Shown here: positions 9,501 to 18,533 of the stretch, one piece after another
Layout of the letters: each line of letters starts with the position of its first letter
Position numbering within the stretch: position 1 is the stretch's first letter
Assembly (NCBI GenBank): GCA_029860345.1
Contig: JAOUBJ010000015.1
Span: forward strand, 1-64,000
Direction of reading: 5' to 3'
DNA: 64,000 nt
From: Candidatus Zixiibacteriota bacterium
GTDB lineage: Bacteria > Zixibacteria > MSB-5A5 > GN15 > FEB-12
Program-made: the position numbers and the translations under genes
The notes under the pieces: generated by a model
Database searches by the model: none
Seen by the model: the letters and a program-made list of their open reading frames with translations, nothing else
What the model was told of the DNA's origin: nothing

Positions 9501-10807
9501 GGACAGTTGTCGCAAACATCACCGACATTGTCGCCATCGACGTCGGCCTGGTTAGTGTTGGGATCGGCCGGACAGTTGTCGCACACATCGCCGACATTGT
9601 CACCGTCACCGTCGGCCTGATTGGCGTTGGGATGAGCGAGACAGTTGTCGCAGTCGTCACCCACACCGTCGCCGTCCCAGTCGGCCTGGCCGGGGTTGTT
9701 GGTGTTGGGACAGTTGTCACAGGCGTCGCCGATACCGTCAAAGTCTGCATCCTGCTGGCCCGGGTTGGGCGTGGAGGGGCAGTTATCCTGCTGGCAGGTG
9801 TTGTTCGGGAAGCCGGGATCGCCGAAGCCGTCACCATCGGTGTCGGTGCAGTCATCGCAGGCGTCGCCGATATTGTCACCGTCGGCGTCTTCCTGTCCGG
9901 GGTTATTAACGGTGGGACAGTTGTCGACATCGCCGCAGTGTCCGTCGTTGTCGATGTCGTTGTCCGGATCGTTCGGACAATCATCGCAGAGGTCACCAAT
10001 GCCGTCGCCGTCGGAGTCATTTTGGTTGGGGTTGGGCGTGGTGGGGCAATTGTCGCAATCGTCACCGACCGTGTCGCTATCGCCGTCGGCCTGGGTGGGG
10101 TTGTCGACGGTTGGACAGTTGTCGCAAGCGTCACCGAACTGGTCTGTATCGTTATTCTCCTGCCCGGAATTGAAAGTCGACGGACAGTTGTCACAGGCGT
10201 CGGCCGTGCCGTCGCCGTCTGAGTCATTGGGATCATCCCAGCAGGCATCTACCGTCCAACAATGGGGACCGTCCCAGGTGGGGAAATATGAGATGCCGCC
10301 GCTCTTGGCCCACTTCCAAACTCCGGTAGGAGGAAAGTAACTGGAGTCAAGGCAGATAGTCTTTCCGTTGTCGAGGTCGCTGACAGGGCCTATCGTCAGC
10401 GCGTAGGCGGTGTCGTTGAAGCCGGTCGGCAAACCGGCCGAGGTCATGCGCGAACCGGAGAAAGCCATGGTGTCAGCGCCGCAGCCATCTACGCCAAACG
10501 GTATGATCTGAAAGAGCAAATTGAAAGCGGCTCCCCAGGCCAGAGTGCCCAGAGTATCACCGGTCAATGTGGTCCAGCAGGCGCCGTCGGGGGAATATAC
10601 TTGCCAGGCGTTGGCTATGCCATCGACCGTACCGCCGGTATTATTGTCCAGCCGAAGGACAAAACGAACCGGGTTGTCGGTTGGTATTCGACCACCCGCG
10701 GTCAATCCGTCGACATGATCGAGCGTGAAAGCTCCGTCCTGTGCCATTGCTGTTCCGAACGAGAACAACAGCGCCACCATGAGTAGTTTTAACAAGGTGC
10801 CTCTCAT
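6548..10807 (-). CDS. Giant thrombospondin type 3 repeat protein with N-terminal LDHVDGL module and C-terminal dockerin
   Basis: 1419 residues. Signal peptide about 1-22 (ending FGTAMAQ). Residues 29-186 are the same LDHVDGL...WDGPHC module found twice in the neighbouring T9SS-tagged protein. Residues about 190-1350 are some fifty Asp-rich calcium-binding thrombospondin type 3 units (typical core [16 protein letters not shown]), extremely acidic and Cys-paired. Part of the array is built from a larger unit of about 136 residues, repeated with high DNA identity. Residues about 1353-1419 are a dockerin-like pair ([16 protein letters not shown] and [19 protein letters not shown]). The expected role is a long, calcium-stiffened surface or extracellular stalk; no catalytic domain is present. 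The start has GGAG eight bases upstream of ATG. Because of the repetition, assembly errors in copy number are possible. Confidence 0.88.
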   Translation of the reverse strand: MRGTLLKLLMVALLFSFGTAMAQDGAFTLDHVDGLTAGGRIPTDNPVRFVLRLDNNTGGTVDGIANAWQVYSPDGACWTTLTGDTLGTLAWGAAFNLLFQIIPFGVDGCGADTMAFSGSRMTSAGLPTGFNDTAYALTIGPVSDLDNGKTICLDSSYFPPTGVWKWAKSGGISYFPTWDGPHCWTVDACWDDPNDSDGDGTADACDNCPSTFNSGQENNDTDQFGDACDNCPTVDNPTQADGDSDTVGDDCDNCPTTPNPNQNDSDGDGIGDLCDDCPNDPDNDIDNDGHCGDVDNCPTVNNPGQEDADGDNIGDACDDCTDTDGDGFGDPGFPNNTCQQDNCPSTPNPGQQDADFDGIGDACDNCPNTNNPGQADWDGDGVGDDCDNCLAHPNANQADGDGDNVGDVCDNCPADPNTNQADVDGDNVGDVCDNCPNDLNGNQADNDNDDVGNVCDNCPDVANTNQSDVDTDAVGDFCDNCPTDPNTNQNDGDNDNVGDVCDNCPTDANTNQADGDTDTVGDVCDNCPVDPNTNQADGDGDTVGDVCDNCPTDPNTNQMDTDGDDVGNLCDNCPTDPNPTQADGDNDGKGDDCDNCPTVANPGQQDTDGDNIGDDCDTCTDTDGDGFGDPGFPVNTCPTDNCPNTPNPGQADADTDGVGDVCDNCPATANPSQTDGDNDTVGDACDNCPTTPNTNQADGDGDNIGDLCDPCPNDPNNDGDGDGHCADVDNCPTVHNPGQENADGDTFGDDCDDCTDTDGDGAGDPGFPANTCPDDNCPDDPNAGQEDGDTDGVGDICDNCPTDANPSQADADNDQIGDACDNCPNDINPFQEDDDSDGIGNVCDPCPNDPDNDIDGDGHCADVDNCPTVHNVLQENADGDTFGDACDDCTDTDGDGAGDPGFPANTCATDNCPDDPNPGQQDADTDGVGDICDNCPTDANPSQADADGDQIGDACDNCPDDINPFQEDDDNDGIGNACDACPNDPDNDIDGDGHCADVDNCPTVHNVLQENADGDTFGDACDDCTDTDDDGAGNPGFPANTCPDDNCPDTPNAGQEDNDTDGVGNACDNCQEDANPSQSDGDNDTVGDACDNCPDDPNTNQTDTDGDDVGNTCDNCTNQPNTDQADNDNDNVGNVCDNCPDDANTNQSDSDLDAVGDVCDNCPDDQNTNQADGDSDTVGDVCDNCPIDANSGQEDGDGDDVGDLCDNCPEDANTGQEDNDGDILGNACDNCPDVSNANQEDRDNDGIGDVCDECPDDPDNDIDNDGHCGDVDNCPTDHNPGQEDPDGDDLGSACDNCPDDANPGQEDSDLDSLDGVGDVCDNCPDDWNPDQSDIDDDGIGDVCDGCCEGIRGNIDGLMGEQLNVADLVYLVDYMFNGGPALPCYEEGDVNGDGEINIADLVYVVDYMFGGGPPPVDCPW

Positions 10808-10908
10808 ACGTGTGTCTCCTCTCTGCGGACAGTTGGTGAGAATTCCTCCGTGTGCATTTTTGCCATGTTGTTTTTTTTATAGGACCTGCTAATGCTTGAC
10901 AACAACCA

Positions 10909-10937
10909 ATTTAACTACTCGAACGGCGTTTTGTCAA
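10909..10937 (-). promoter_or_regulatory. Candidate sigma-70-type promoter for the TSP3 gene
   Basis: On the minus strand TTGACA (10937-10932) and TTAAAT (10914-10909) are separated by 17 bases, about 100 bases before the TSP3 start codon. The -35 sits in an inverted repeat, GCTTGACAA at 10894-10902 and TTGTCAAGC at 10931-10939, which could be an operator. The -10 is only a partial match. Confidence 0.4.
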
Positions 10938-11096
10938 GCTAAATATTGTGCAGCGCTATCCACGCTTGAGTGCGCAAAAGGATGCCTATAGTTGCAATGC
11001 GGATCGTTTCATGCGTTGTTTTTGAAGTTGTCAACCAGCTTGAGGCAGTCTATACTTCGGGCGAGTCGGCAAACGCTAACAGGTGGTAAACACAGT

Positions 11097-12320
11097 ATGG
11101 ACAAGAAAACCGGTAATATCGTATTGATCGGCATGATCGTAGGGGCGGTTCTGGGAGTAATCGGCGGCTATTTTGTGGGGGAGTGGTTTCTTGCGATCAG
11201 TTTTCTGGGAACGATGTTTCTCAACGCCTTGAAAATGGTCGTCGTGCCCCTGATTGTGGCTTCGATGATCGTCGGTGTTGCATCGCTGGGTGATGTCGGC
11301 AAACTGGGCCGGACAGCCGGTAAGACCATTCTCTATTATGTCATCACGACCGGCGTGTCGGTCTTTATCGGGCTTGTGCTCGTCAACCTGTTCCGACCCG
11401 GCGTGGGGGTGGAGGCATTCGGCGCCTTCGTGCCCGATTTGGTTGCCGACAGCCAGGAGAAGACGCTGATTGATGTACTGGTCGGCCTGATCCCGCCTAA
11501 TATCTTCGCGGCGGCGGCGCAAACGAAAGTACTGCCGTTGATTGTCTTCTCGCTACTGTTTGGCGGTGTGTTGGTCAGTATCGGTGAGAAGGGCAAGGTG
11601 GTAATCAGGTTTTTCGAAGGTCTCAACACCGCAATCATGAAAATGGTCACCCTGATAATCTACTTCGCACCCATCGGCGTCATGGCCTTGATCGGCGGTA
11701 TCGTGGCTTCCAACCGTGAGACACTCGACCAACTGGCCTCAGGTCTGGGCTGGTATGTCCTGACCGTGATCGTCGGATTGGCCATCCACGCTGTTGTTGT
11801 CCTGCCCGCTCTATTGTGGTTTTTTGGTCGACGCAGACCGTTCGCATACTTTCTTAACATGGGTCAGGCCTTGACCACTGCCTTCACCACTGCCTCGTCG
11901 TCGGCCACCTTACCGATCACGATGGAATCGGTCGAGGAGAAAAACAAAGTCGACGGCCGTGCGGCTTCGTTCGTGTTACCGCTCGGCGCCACCATCAATA
12001 TGGACGGCACCGCACTCTACGAAGCGGTGGCCGCTATGTTCATTGCGCAGATATACGGTATCGATCTTTCTGTCGGTCAACAGATGGTGATTTTCCTGAC
12101 CGCTACGCTTGCCTCGGTCGGTGCGGCCGGAATCCCCCACGCCGGGACGGTTACAATGGTGTTCGTGCTGGCAGCGGTGGGGCTGCCGCTTGAGGGGATC
12201 GGTTTGATTTGGGCGATTGACTGGTTCCTAGACCGTTGTCGCACCACGGTGAATGTCTGGGGCGACTCGGTCGGTGCGGCGGTGATTGCCGAAACTCGGG
12301 AGATCAAGGAGACTGGTTAG
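11097..12320 (+). CDS. Dicarboxylate/amino acid:cation symporter (DAACS family)
   Basis: 407 residues, matching the usual length of the GltP/DctA-type secondary transporters, which move acidic amino acids or C4-dicarboxylates inward with sodium or protons. Family hallmarks are visible: the serine-rich re-entrant loop TASSSATLPITM and the ion/substrate-binding helix NMDGTALYEAVAAMFIAQ. There are eight or so hydrophobic helices. The ATG at 11097 (MDKKTGNIVLIG) was chosen over an upstream in-frame start because a hydrophobic helix follows at once and AGGTGG lies about 11 bases upstream. The substrate cannot be deduced. It stands alone, divergent from the TSP3 gene. Confidence 0.9.
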   Translation: MDKKTGNIVLIGMIVGAVLGVIGGYFVGEWFLAISFLGTMFLNALKMVVVPLIVASMIVGVASLGDVGKLGRTAGKTILYYVITTGVSVFIGLVLVNLFRPGVGVEAFGAFVPDLVADSQEKTLIDVLVGLIPPNIFAAAAQTKVLPLIVFSLLFGGVLVSIGEKGKVVIRFFEGLNTAIMKMVTLIIYFAPIGVMALIGGIVASNRETLDQLASGLGWYVLTVIVGLAIHAVVVLPALLWFFGRRRPFAYFLNMGQALTTAFTTASSSATLPITMESVEEKNKVDGRAASFVLPLGATINMDGTALYEAVAAMFIAQIYGIDLSVGQQMVIFLTATLASVGAAGIPHAGTVTMVFVLAAVGLPLEGIGLIWAIDWFLDRCRTTVNVWGDSVGAAVIAETREIKETG

Positions 12321-12681
12321 CCCATGAATGGGTCTCTCGCACTTCGTGCATGGCAGCATCGCTGGGATGCTGCCCTACTCCTGAAAGTGGCCTTGGGCGA
12401 CCCCGCCCGACGCTGAAAGTTCGACCTCATGCTGAGCGAAGTCGAAGCATGAACTTCTAGGCAGATTCACCCTTCGACTCCGCTCCGGGTGAGGATGGAA
12501 GGGCGCGCAGCGCGAAAAAGGGATTTGTCACCCCCTCCGAAACTGGGTGGCACCCTCAAACCCGGTTTGGGGGTGTTAAGTGGATGTCTGCCGCTCACAA
12601 GAACCACGTGAATCGAAGATGGATTCCGGGTCAAAGCCCGGAATGGCAGACCGGGTAGCAGCCGTCTACACTAACTTAGTA
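12321..12681. other. Intergenic repeat cluster
   Basis: Between two convergent genes lie the left half of a family A repeat (12393-12413), two family E fragments (about 12431-12452 and 12470-12495), a family C hairpin (CACCCTCAAACC with GGTTTGGGGGTG, about 12550-12576) and an ATTCCGGG...CCCGGAAT inverted repeat (about 12624-12645). No gene is supported. Confidence 0.6.
12393..12413 (+). repeat. Family A repeat, left half only (copy 2)
   Basis: TTGGGCGACCCCGCCCGACG: the left hairpin without the right palindrome. Follows the symporter gene. Confidence 0.6.
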
Positions 12682-13416
12682 CTAATGTCCCCCCGGCATC
12701 GGCATGGCCACTTGCGTGTATCCCTCCGGAATAGTGAAGGCGTCTTTGGGTGCATCCTCTTTCTCGACGTCGACTAACTCCGATGATGAACGCATCGTTT
12801 GACCCATTACTTCGGTTGTGGTTGTTTCTTTGACGGTCAACCCCTTGATCTTGCCGAACTGCTTGATGGCGTTTTCGTAGTCGGGCATATAGGCCATCAG
12901 ACTATTGAGAATCTTGTGATAAACCTCGGTGTTGATTTCGATATCCCCGGTAGCCCACACCTCGGTGCTCGACTGCATCATGCCCATTTTCTTTTCAATG
13001 ATGTACTTGTGACAATTCCATTCGCCGATCTTCTGTTTGTCTCCAGTGGGTGATACTACAACTGTCATGGTCAGCATGCTCAACATTTGCTTCATCTGAG
13101 GGTCTGTCGACTCGGCGATTTCACCCAGCACGATCTCGGAGTACTGTTTGTTGGTATGGTCCAGTTGCACCAACTTGCCCACGTCACCCAGCAGGATCAT
13201 GGCGGCAGTGTCGCCGGCATCAAGGCGCGCATTGTTCTCGGACAGCCAGATGGTATTGGTATCGTGTGTGGCAGGCATGACCTGTCCCATTATCTCAACA
13301 GCGTCGGTTTGGAACAACTGTCTGATGCGTACATCGGCGGTGGCATCGGCCACCCAGACAAAGAGTACAACTATTCCCACGTTTCTGATCAGTTTGAAGG
13401 CGTTGCTGAGATACAT
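12682..13416 (-). CDS. Exported protein of unknown function, DUF4412-like
   Basis: 244 residues with an N-terminal hydrophobic segment (NVGIVVLFVWVADATA) typical of a signal peptide. The mature part is a beta-rich domain that includes LLGDVGKLVQLDHTNKQYSE, a WNCHKYIIEK motif and a C-terminal stretch ending PEGYTQVAMPMPGGH. The pattern (a value tracked through 'unchanged state' strands and a conserved C-H-K motif) resembles DUF4412-type periplasmic proteins; no biochemical role is known. The ATG at 13416 was chosen because AAGGAG lies eight bases upstream. A GTG three codons earlier overlaps that site. Confidence 0.7.
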   Translation of the reverse strand: MYLSNAFKLIRNVGIVVLFVWVADATADVRIRQLFQTDAVEIMGQVMPATHDTNTIWLSENNARLDAGDTAAMILLGDVGKLVQLDHTNKQYSEIVLGEIAESTDPQMKQMLSMLTMTVVVSPTGDKQKIGEWNCHKYIIEKKMGMMQSSTEVWATGDIEINTEVYHKILNSLMAYMPDYENAIKQFGKIKGLTVKETTTTEVMGQTMRSSSELVDVEKEDAPKDAFTIPEGYTQVAMPMPGGH

Positions 13417-13772
13417 TTTCTTCACTCCTTAGTTTACAAATCGCCCTGGGGATATCTGGTGGTCCGAAGCCGTTGGTCAAGATACCTTCCATATCCACAG
13501 GCAAGGCACGGTGCACTCGTCTGAGCATAGTCGTTACCTGCTTCGACATCAAGACAAAAAACTTGAGTGACAGTTAGTCGGCAGGGTCTCTCTGGCGCAC
13601 CCATGAGTACTCTTCGTATACCGGGTCAGACCGGTCCTGTTCCGGTTTTTGTATTGACAGGTGGAAACAATCGCCTATTTTACAATAAGTTAACACAGGT
13701 ACATGCTAACAGCCCTCATGAGTTACCACTTTTTGGACGATTAACATCGTGAAAGTCTCTATCGGAGGAGTA
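13417..13772. other. Divergent intergenic region
   Basis: This holds the promoters of the divergent DUF4412-like gene and the M4 peptidase gene. A direct ribosome binding site for each is present at the edges and one candidate plus-strand promoter lies at 13654-13681. An imperfect hairpin of GGTCAGACCGG and CCGGTT type lies at about 13623-13648. No further gene is seen. Confidence 0.5.
13654..13681 (+). promoter_or_regulatory. Candidate promoter of the M4 peptidase gene
   Basis: TTGACA (13654-13659) is followed after 16 bases by TATTTT (13676-13681), about 90 bases before the start codon. The -35 is perfect and the -10 is a 4/6 match. Confidence 0.4.
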
Positions 13773-16700
13773 ATGAAACGTCTTGCGACAGCACTCTCAT
13801 TGACACTGGCTATGGTGGGTTCCGCCTTGGCTGCGAATTCCGAAGAATCTGCGTTTGGTCCCAATCTGCTTCAGAACCATCCTGATGTGACAACATATCG
13901 CGCTACCGACGAAGGTGTCACCCGCTATGTCGAAGGAGACCTCATGCGGGCGGTACCGCGCGGGCAAGAAGAGGCGGCGACCATTTCGTTTTTTGAGGCC
14001 AACAAAGGCGCCTGGCGCATGATGCAACCAAGCCAGGAGTTGCAAATCAGCCGGACCCAGCAGGATCAACTGGGCATGACGCACCTGCTTTTCGATCAAT
14101 ATCACCAGGGTGTCAGAGTGGTTGGTGCACAGTTGCGATCGCACTTCTCAAGCGACGGAGAGTTGCGAACGGTCAATGGTTACTATGTGGCTGACCTCGA
14201 CGTGGACGTAGCTCCGGTTTTGACCTCCGAGGCAGCCGTCCAGCGGGCGCTCGAACACCTTGCGACCATTTTCGGAACAGCTCGACCGGATGATCCTGAG
14301 TTGGTGGTGTTCCGTTGGGAGGGCTTCGACTATCTTTGCTGGCGGACCTTTCTGTGGTCGGACAGTCCGATGGGTCGCTGGGAGTATCTTGTCGACGCCC
14401 ACTCCGGTGAGATCGTTTTCAATGCCAACCGAATCATGGATGCCAACGACGTCGGAACGGGTATCGGGGTCATGGGTCAGTGGCGTTACCACATTGATAC
14501 CGATTGGAACGGTTCTCAATATCAGATGCGCGACTACACCCGACAAACCGCCAATAACCCGCACGGCCACGATGGACAAATGCCCTCAGGCAGTTACATT
14601 CAGACCAACATCGCCGGCGGTTCGCTGCCGGGCTCAATTGCCACCGACGCCGACAACACCTGGGACCTATCCTCGCAAGCGCCGGCCGTGGATGGACATG
14701 TCTATTCGATGTTGATGTATGATTATATGCTGGGTCATTTCGGTCGTAACAGTTTTGACGGCAGTGGTTCCACCATGCTCACCAGTGTCAACTACTCGGC
14801 CGAAGGTGATAACAATGCCTACTGGAACGGCAGCCAGATCGTTGTCTGGAGTTGGTCGACCGGTTGGCGTTCGCTGGCCGGTTGCCCCGATGTCATTGCA
14901 CACGAGTGGGGCCATGCCGTGACCGACTACGGTTCCAATTTAGTCTATCAACTTGAGTCCGGGGCGCTTAACGAGTCGTTTTCCGACATGCTGGGCGCCG
15001 CCTTTGAGTTTGCGCATGATTCTATGGATACGCCCGACTGGCTGATGGGGGAGAACGGCACTACCAGCGGCAGCGGTTTTCGCGATATGGAGAACCCGCA
15101 CAACAACGGCGATCCGGATTTCTACGGCACCTCCGATCCCTATTGGGTCGATGTCGACGGTTGTTCTCCATCCCCCTTCAACGATTACTGCGGTGTCCAC
15201 ACCAACAGTGGCGTCGGTAACAAGTGGTTCTCCCTGTTGTCCGACGGTGGCACGCACCATAGTGTTACGATCACCGGCATCGGTCATCAGAATGCCATTC
15301 TGATTGCCTGGCGGGCCAACGAGTTTTATTGGGGAGTGAATACAGATTATCACGAGGCAGCCCTGGGTACTATCTCGGCGGCCAACGACCTTGACCCCAC
15401 CGGCGCATGGACAGTGCAAGTGGCCAACGCCTGGAATGCCGTCGGTGTATCGACGCCCGGTCCGTCGCTGGTTTTCTCCTACCCCCTGGGTGTTCCGGAG
15501 ATACTCACGCCCGGCGCCGAGACGACTTTTGAAGTGGTGGTCAGTGGCCAATTGGGCGGCGTCCCGGTGGCAGGTAGCGGCAGACTCTTTTATCGTATCA
15601 ATGGCAGCGGTTGGCTGGATGATCCGATGACTTCGCTGGCCGACAATCATTACGAAGCGACCCTTCCGGCCATTGACTGCGGCAGCGTCCTCGAATTCTA
15701 TGTCCGTGCTCGGGAAGCAGCCTCGGCCTACTTTTACGATCCCGACCCTTCCGCACCCTACCGCGCCGACCCGGCCACCAATGTTATCACTGTGTTCGCC
15801 GACGATTTTGAAACCAACCAGGGCTGGACCGTAAGCGGCGACGCCGGAGACGGCCAATGGAACCGCGGCGATCCGGTGGGCGGCGGCGATCGCGGCGATC
15901 CTCCCGATGACTTCGATGGCTCCGGACAATGCTACCTGACCGACAATGTCGACGGCAACTCCGATGTCGACGACGGTACTACGATTTTGACCTCACCGAC
16001 TATCGATCTGTCGGTGGGTGATGCCAAGATTCACTACGCTCGCTGGTATTCCAACAACAACGGCGCTGATCCCAACAACGATGAGATGTATGTCCGGGTC
16101 TCCGACGATGACGGCGCTAACTGGGTATTGGTGGAGACGGTGGGACCGGTCAACGAAGCAGGCGGCAGTTGGTACGAAAACAGCTTTGTCGTCTCCAACT
16201 TCGTCACACCGACCAGTCAGGTCAAAGTGCGCTTCGAAGTTAGCGATCTCAACGCCGGCTCGGTGATTGAGGCGGCCATTGATGACGTAACGGTCATAGT
16301 ATACGAATGTGAGCAGAACCGCCCGCAAATTGTCGAGGAGGATATCCCCGACTGGACCGAGGGCAGACCGTACTCGGAGCAACTACAGGTGTCGGGCGGG
16401 GCAGCGCCTTATGTCTGGAGCGATAAAGACGGCGATCTGGTCGGAACCGGTCTCAGTCTGTCCGCCGGCGGATTGGTTTCTGGCACGCCACTTTCCAGCG
16501 GCGGTCACTTCTTCACGGCCATGGTGCTGGACGACAGTGGCTACACCGATGAACAGTTGTTGACCTTCACTATCAATCCACCGGTGCAGGTCACGACCAC
16601 CAGTCTGCCGGATCAGACAGCGGGCGCATCGTACTCGCAAACGCTCACGGGTACAGGCGGCACCGGCACTCTACTCTGGAGTGACAAATTCGATGATCTA

Positions 16701-18092
16701 ATCGGCACCGGCCTCTCGCTCTCGACCGGTGGTGTGGTTTCCGGTACGCCGACGGCCGGCGCTGTTTCGTTCACGGCCGTGGCCACCGATCAGGTGGGTG
16801 CCAACGGTGAACAGGTGCTGAGCATGACCATAAACCCGGAGCTTGTGATCTCCACCGGTACTTTGCCCGATGGGGTGCAGGGGGCCGAGTACTCACTCCA
16901 GATAGCCTCCACCGGCGGCACCGGCAACCAGACCTGGAGCGACAAGAACAATGATCTGACCGGGAGCGGCCTCACACTTACACCGACCGGTCTGCTTATG
17001 GGCATCCCCTTTGTGGCCGGTGAGGTCAGTTTCACGGCGCGAGTTACAGACGAAGGTGGCGGTGATGCGGAGAAGTTTTTCAGTTTCGATATCGCTGCCG
17101 CTGTCGGCATCGTTACCGCCGGTCTACCCGACTGGACTGTTAACGCTGCTTATTCACAACAACTTGATGCTGCCGGTGGCAGCTCTCCCTATACCTGGGT
17201 CGATCGAGATGGCGACCTGGTGGGGACCGGGCTGACCTTGTCGACCGATGGTCTGTTGTCGGGTACGCCTACCAGCGTCGGGGGCATCACCTTTTGGGCA
17301 CTGGTCACCGACGACGTCGCCGGTACCGACGAACGACAATTCAGCATCACCATCAACCCGGAACTGCAGTTTACAACCATAGTGCTGCCCGATTGGACAC
17401 AGGGCATCGCATTTTCGGAGCAGATATTCACCAGTGGCGGAACCGGCGCCAAAACTTTCAGCGACCAGGCTTCAGAACTGACCGGGACCGGACTGACATT
17501 GTCATCGACCGGCCAGGTGTCAGGCGTGCCTTTGGCCGTCGGGCCGATCAGTTTCACGGCCCTGGTTACCGATGAGGGAGGCGGTAGCGCCACTCAGCCC
17601 TTCGCCTTCACAATCAATGTCCCGATCGCTGTGACCACGACTTCGTTACCCGACGGTGCCGTTGACGCTTCATACACCGAGCAACTTGAATCATCCGGTG
17701 GCACCGGCGCGGCTCACTGGACCGATAAGAACGGTGATCTAGTGGGCACCGGGTTGACTTTGTCAGAGAGCGGCTTGCTTAGCGGGACGGTTGCGTTGGA
17801 GCAGATTATCACGTTCACGGCGCAAGTCACCGACGATGTCGGCAGTGTCGATGAAAGTGTGCTGGCTTTTGAGATTTTCCTGTCGTTTGTTTGTGCCGAC
17901 ATCGACAACGACGGTGAAGGACCCAACATTTCCGACTTGGTATATCTCGTCGATTTCATGTTCAACGGCGGCCCGCCGCCGGACATTATGGCCGCCGCCG
18001 ATTTCGATGCCGACGACCAGATCACAATTGCCGATCTGGTGGCGCTGGTCGACTTCATGTTCAACGGTGGTGCGCCCGTCACCTGCGATTAG
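13773..18092 (+). CDS. Secreted M4-family (thermolysin-like) metallopeptidase with Ig-like repeats and C-terminal dockerin
   Basis: 1439 residues. Signal peptide about 1-21, an FTP/PepSY-type propeptide (about 30-180), then a thermolysin-type catalytic domain. Zinc ligands are visible: HEWGH at 377-381 with Glu401 in GALNESFSD. The DYCGVHTNSG segment matches the conserved M4 region before the catalytic His. After it come an Ig-like segment, a jelly-roll domain starting DDFETNQGWTVSGD, and six putative Ig (He_PIG) repeats of about 88 residues (SGGTGTLLWSDK...GTGLSLS...VSGTP). A dockerin-like pair closes the protein (DLVYLVDFMFNGGPPP). Role: extracellular protein digestion, probably surface-held. 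The start was moved to the ATG at 13773, right after GGAGGAG; the GTG at 13749 has no ribosome binding site. Confidence 0.9.
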   Translation: MKRLATALSLTLAMVGSALAANSEESAFGPNLLQNHPDVTTYRATDEGVTRYVEGDLMRAVPRGQEEAATISFFEANKGAWRMMQPSQELQISRTQQDQLGMTHLLFDQYHQGVRVVGAQLRSHFSSDGELRTVNGYYVADLDVDVAPVLTSEAAVQRALEHLATIFGTARPDDPELVVFRWEGFDYLCWRTFLWSDSPMGRWEYLVDAHSGEIVFNANRIMDANDVGTGIGVMGQWRYHIDTDWNGSQYQMRDYTRQTANNPHGHDGQMPSGSYIQTNIAGGSLPGSIATDADNTWDLSSQAPAVDGHVYSMLMYDYMLGHFGRNSFDGSGSTMLTSVNYSAEGDNNAYWNGSQIVVWSWSTGWRSLAGCPDVIAHEWGHAVTDYGSNLVYQLESGALNESFSDMLGAAFEFAHDSMDTPDWLMGENGTTSGSGFRDMENPHNNGDPDFYGTSDPYWVDVDGCSPSPFNDYCGVHTNSGVGNKWFSLLSDGGTHHSVTITGIGHQNAILIAWRANEFYWGVNTDYHEAALGTISAANDLDPTGAWTVQVANAWNAVGVSTPGPSLVFSYPLGVPEILTPGAETTFEVVVSGQLGGVPVAGSGRLFYRINGSGWLDDPMTSLADNHYEATLPAIDCGSVLEFYVRAREAASAYFYDPDPSAPYRADPATNVITVFADDFETNQGWTVSGDAGDGQWNRGDPVGGGDRGDPPDDFDGSGQCYLTDNVDGNSDVDDGTTILTSPTIDLSVGDAKIHYARWYSNNNGADPNNDEMYVRVSDDDGANWVLVETVGPVNEAGGSWYENSFVVSNFVTPTSQVKVRFEVSDLNAGSVIEAAIDDVTVIVYECEQNRPQIVEEDIPDWTEGRPYSEQLQVSGGAAPYVWSDKDGDLVGTGLSLSAGGLVSGTPLSSGGHFFTAMVLDDSGYTDEQLLTFTINPPVQVTTTSLPDQTAGASYSQTLTGTGGTGTLLWSDKFDDLIGTGLSLSTGGVVSGTPTAGAVSFTAVATDQVGANGEQVLSMTINPELVISTGTLPDGVQGAEYSLQIASTGGTGNQTWSDKNNDLTGSGLTLTPTGLLMGIPFVAGEVSFTARVTDEGGGDAEKFFSFDIAAAVGIVTAGLPDWTVNAAYSQQLDAAGGSSPYTWVDRDGDLVGTGLTLSTDGLLSGTPTSVGGITFWALVTDDVAGTDERQFSITINPELQFTTIVLPDWTQGIAFSEQIFTSGGTGAKTFSDQASELTGTGLTLSSTGQVSGVPLAVGPISFTALVTDEGGGSATQPFAFTINVPIAVTTTSLPDGAVDASYTEQLESSGGTGAAHWTDKNGDLVGTGLTLSESGLLSGTVALEQIITFTAQVTDDVGSVDESVLAFEIFLSFVCADIDNDGEGPNISDLVYLVDFMFNGGPPPDIMAAADFDADDQITIADLVALVDFMFNGGAPVTCD

Positions 18093-18118
18093 CGGCTTGC
18101 CTGCGTCGTTGCACATAA

Positions 18119-18155
18119 ACCCACCCGGCGCAACGCCTCTGGGTGGCCTACCGTG
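18119..18155 (+). repeat. Family B hairpin repeat, copy 2
   Basis: Same element as at 2640-2673: CCACCC, loop containing GCGCAACGCCTCT, GGGTGG. Two bases differ in the loop and the trailing GGTACC is degenerate. Confidence 0.65.
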
Positions 18156-18228
18156 GTGTACGTGCTCGTGCGCCACGGGGCAGGGGCAGACCGACAGACC
18201 CGTTTATGTGAGAGCGTCTGCCGCCCAC

Positions 18229-18270
18229 CAAACCCACCCGCCGCAAAGCCTCTGGGTGGGGTACCGTGCC
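18229..18270 (+). repeat. Family B hairpin repeat, copy 3
   Basis: CCACCC and GGGTGG surround GCCGCAAAGCCTCT, followed by GGTACC. It is about 110 bases from copy 2, so the two stand in tandem after the peptidase gene. Confidence 0.65.
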
Positions 18271-18403
18271 GTCATGCGACCCCGCGTGACGGCGCCCGCA
18301 GGTCCCCACCCCCTGCAGTATCTACGTTAGAAATGTCAGGACCACAATCCGCCGCGGCGGACTGACCTACGAAGATGCTGAACGCCTTGATCCCGAATTG
18401 GCC

Positions 18404-18431
18404 TTGCAAAATCCGTCGTGGTCGTTATATT
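18404..18431 (+). promoter_or_regulatory. Candidate promoter of the FG-GAP/dockerin gene
   Basis: TTGCAA (18404-18409) and TATATT (18426-18431) are separated by 16 bases, about 100 bases upstream of the start codon. Confidence 0.35.
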
Positions 18432-18533
18432 TGAACGTGCCCCGCCCCGTCTTCGTGATGGCCGGAACCAACCAATCCCGACCACGATTTACCACGATCG
18501 TGTCGGCTACATTCATTCGGAGGTATCGATTCC

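Larger units (their letters stand above)
18093..18533. other. Intergenic region with two family B repeats and a promoter
   Basis: Two family B hairpins (18119-18155, 18229-18270) follow the peptidase gene. A candidate promoter for the next gene lies at 18404-18431. A hairpin formed by CGACCACGAT and ATCGTGTCG (about 18479-18506, one bulged base) lies just before its ribosome binding site and could act on the mRNA leader. No gene seen. Confidence 0.5.

Noticed and set aside
6287-10222. Two long plus-strand open frames (6287-8389 and 8603-10222) opposite the TSP3 gene, Val/Gly-rich
   Set aside because: They are a by-product of the GAC/GAT-rich repetitive minus-strand gene, whose complement avoids stops. 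They have no signal peptide or ribosome binding site, while the minus strand has a signal peptide, known domains, a promoter and a terminator.
14940-15929. Long minus-strand open frame inside the M4 peptidase gene
   Set aside because: The plus strand holds the catalytic zinc motif and continuous known domains. The antisense frame has no recognisable motif.
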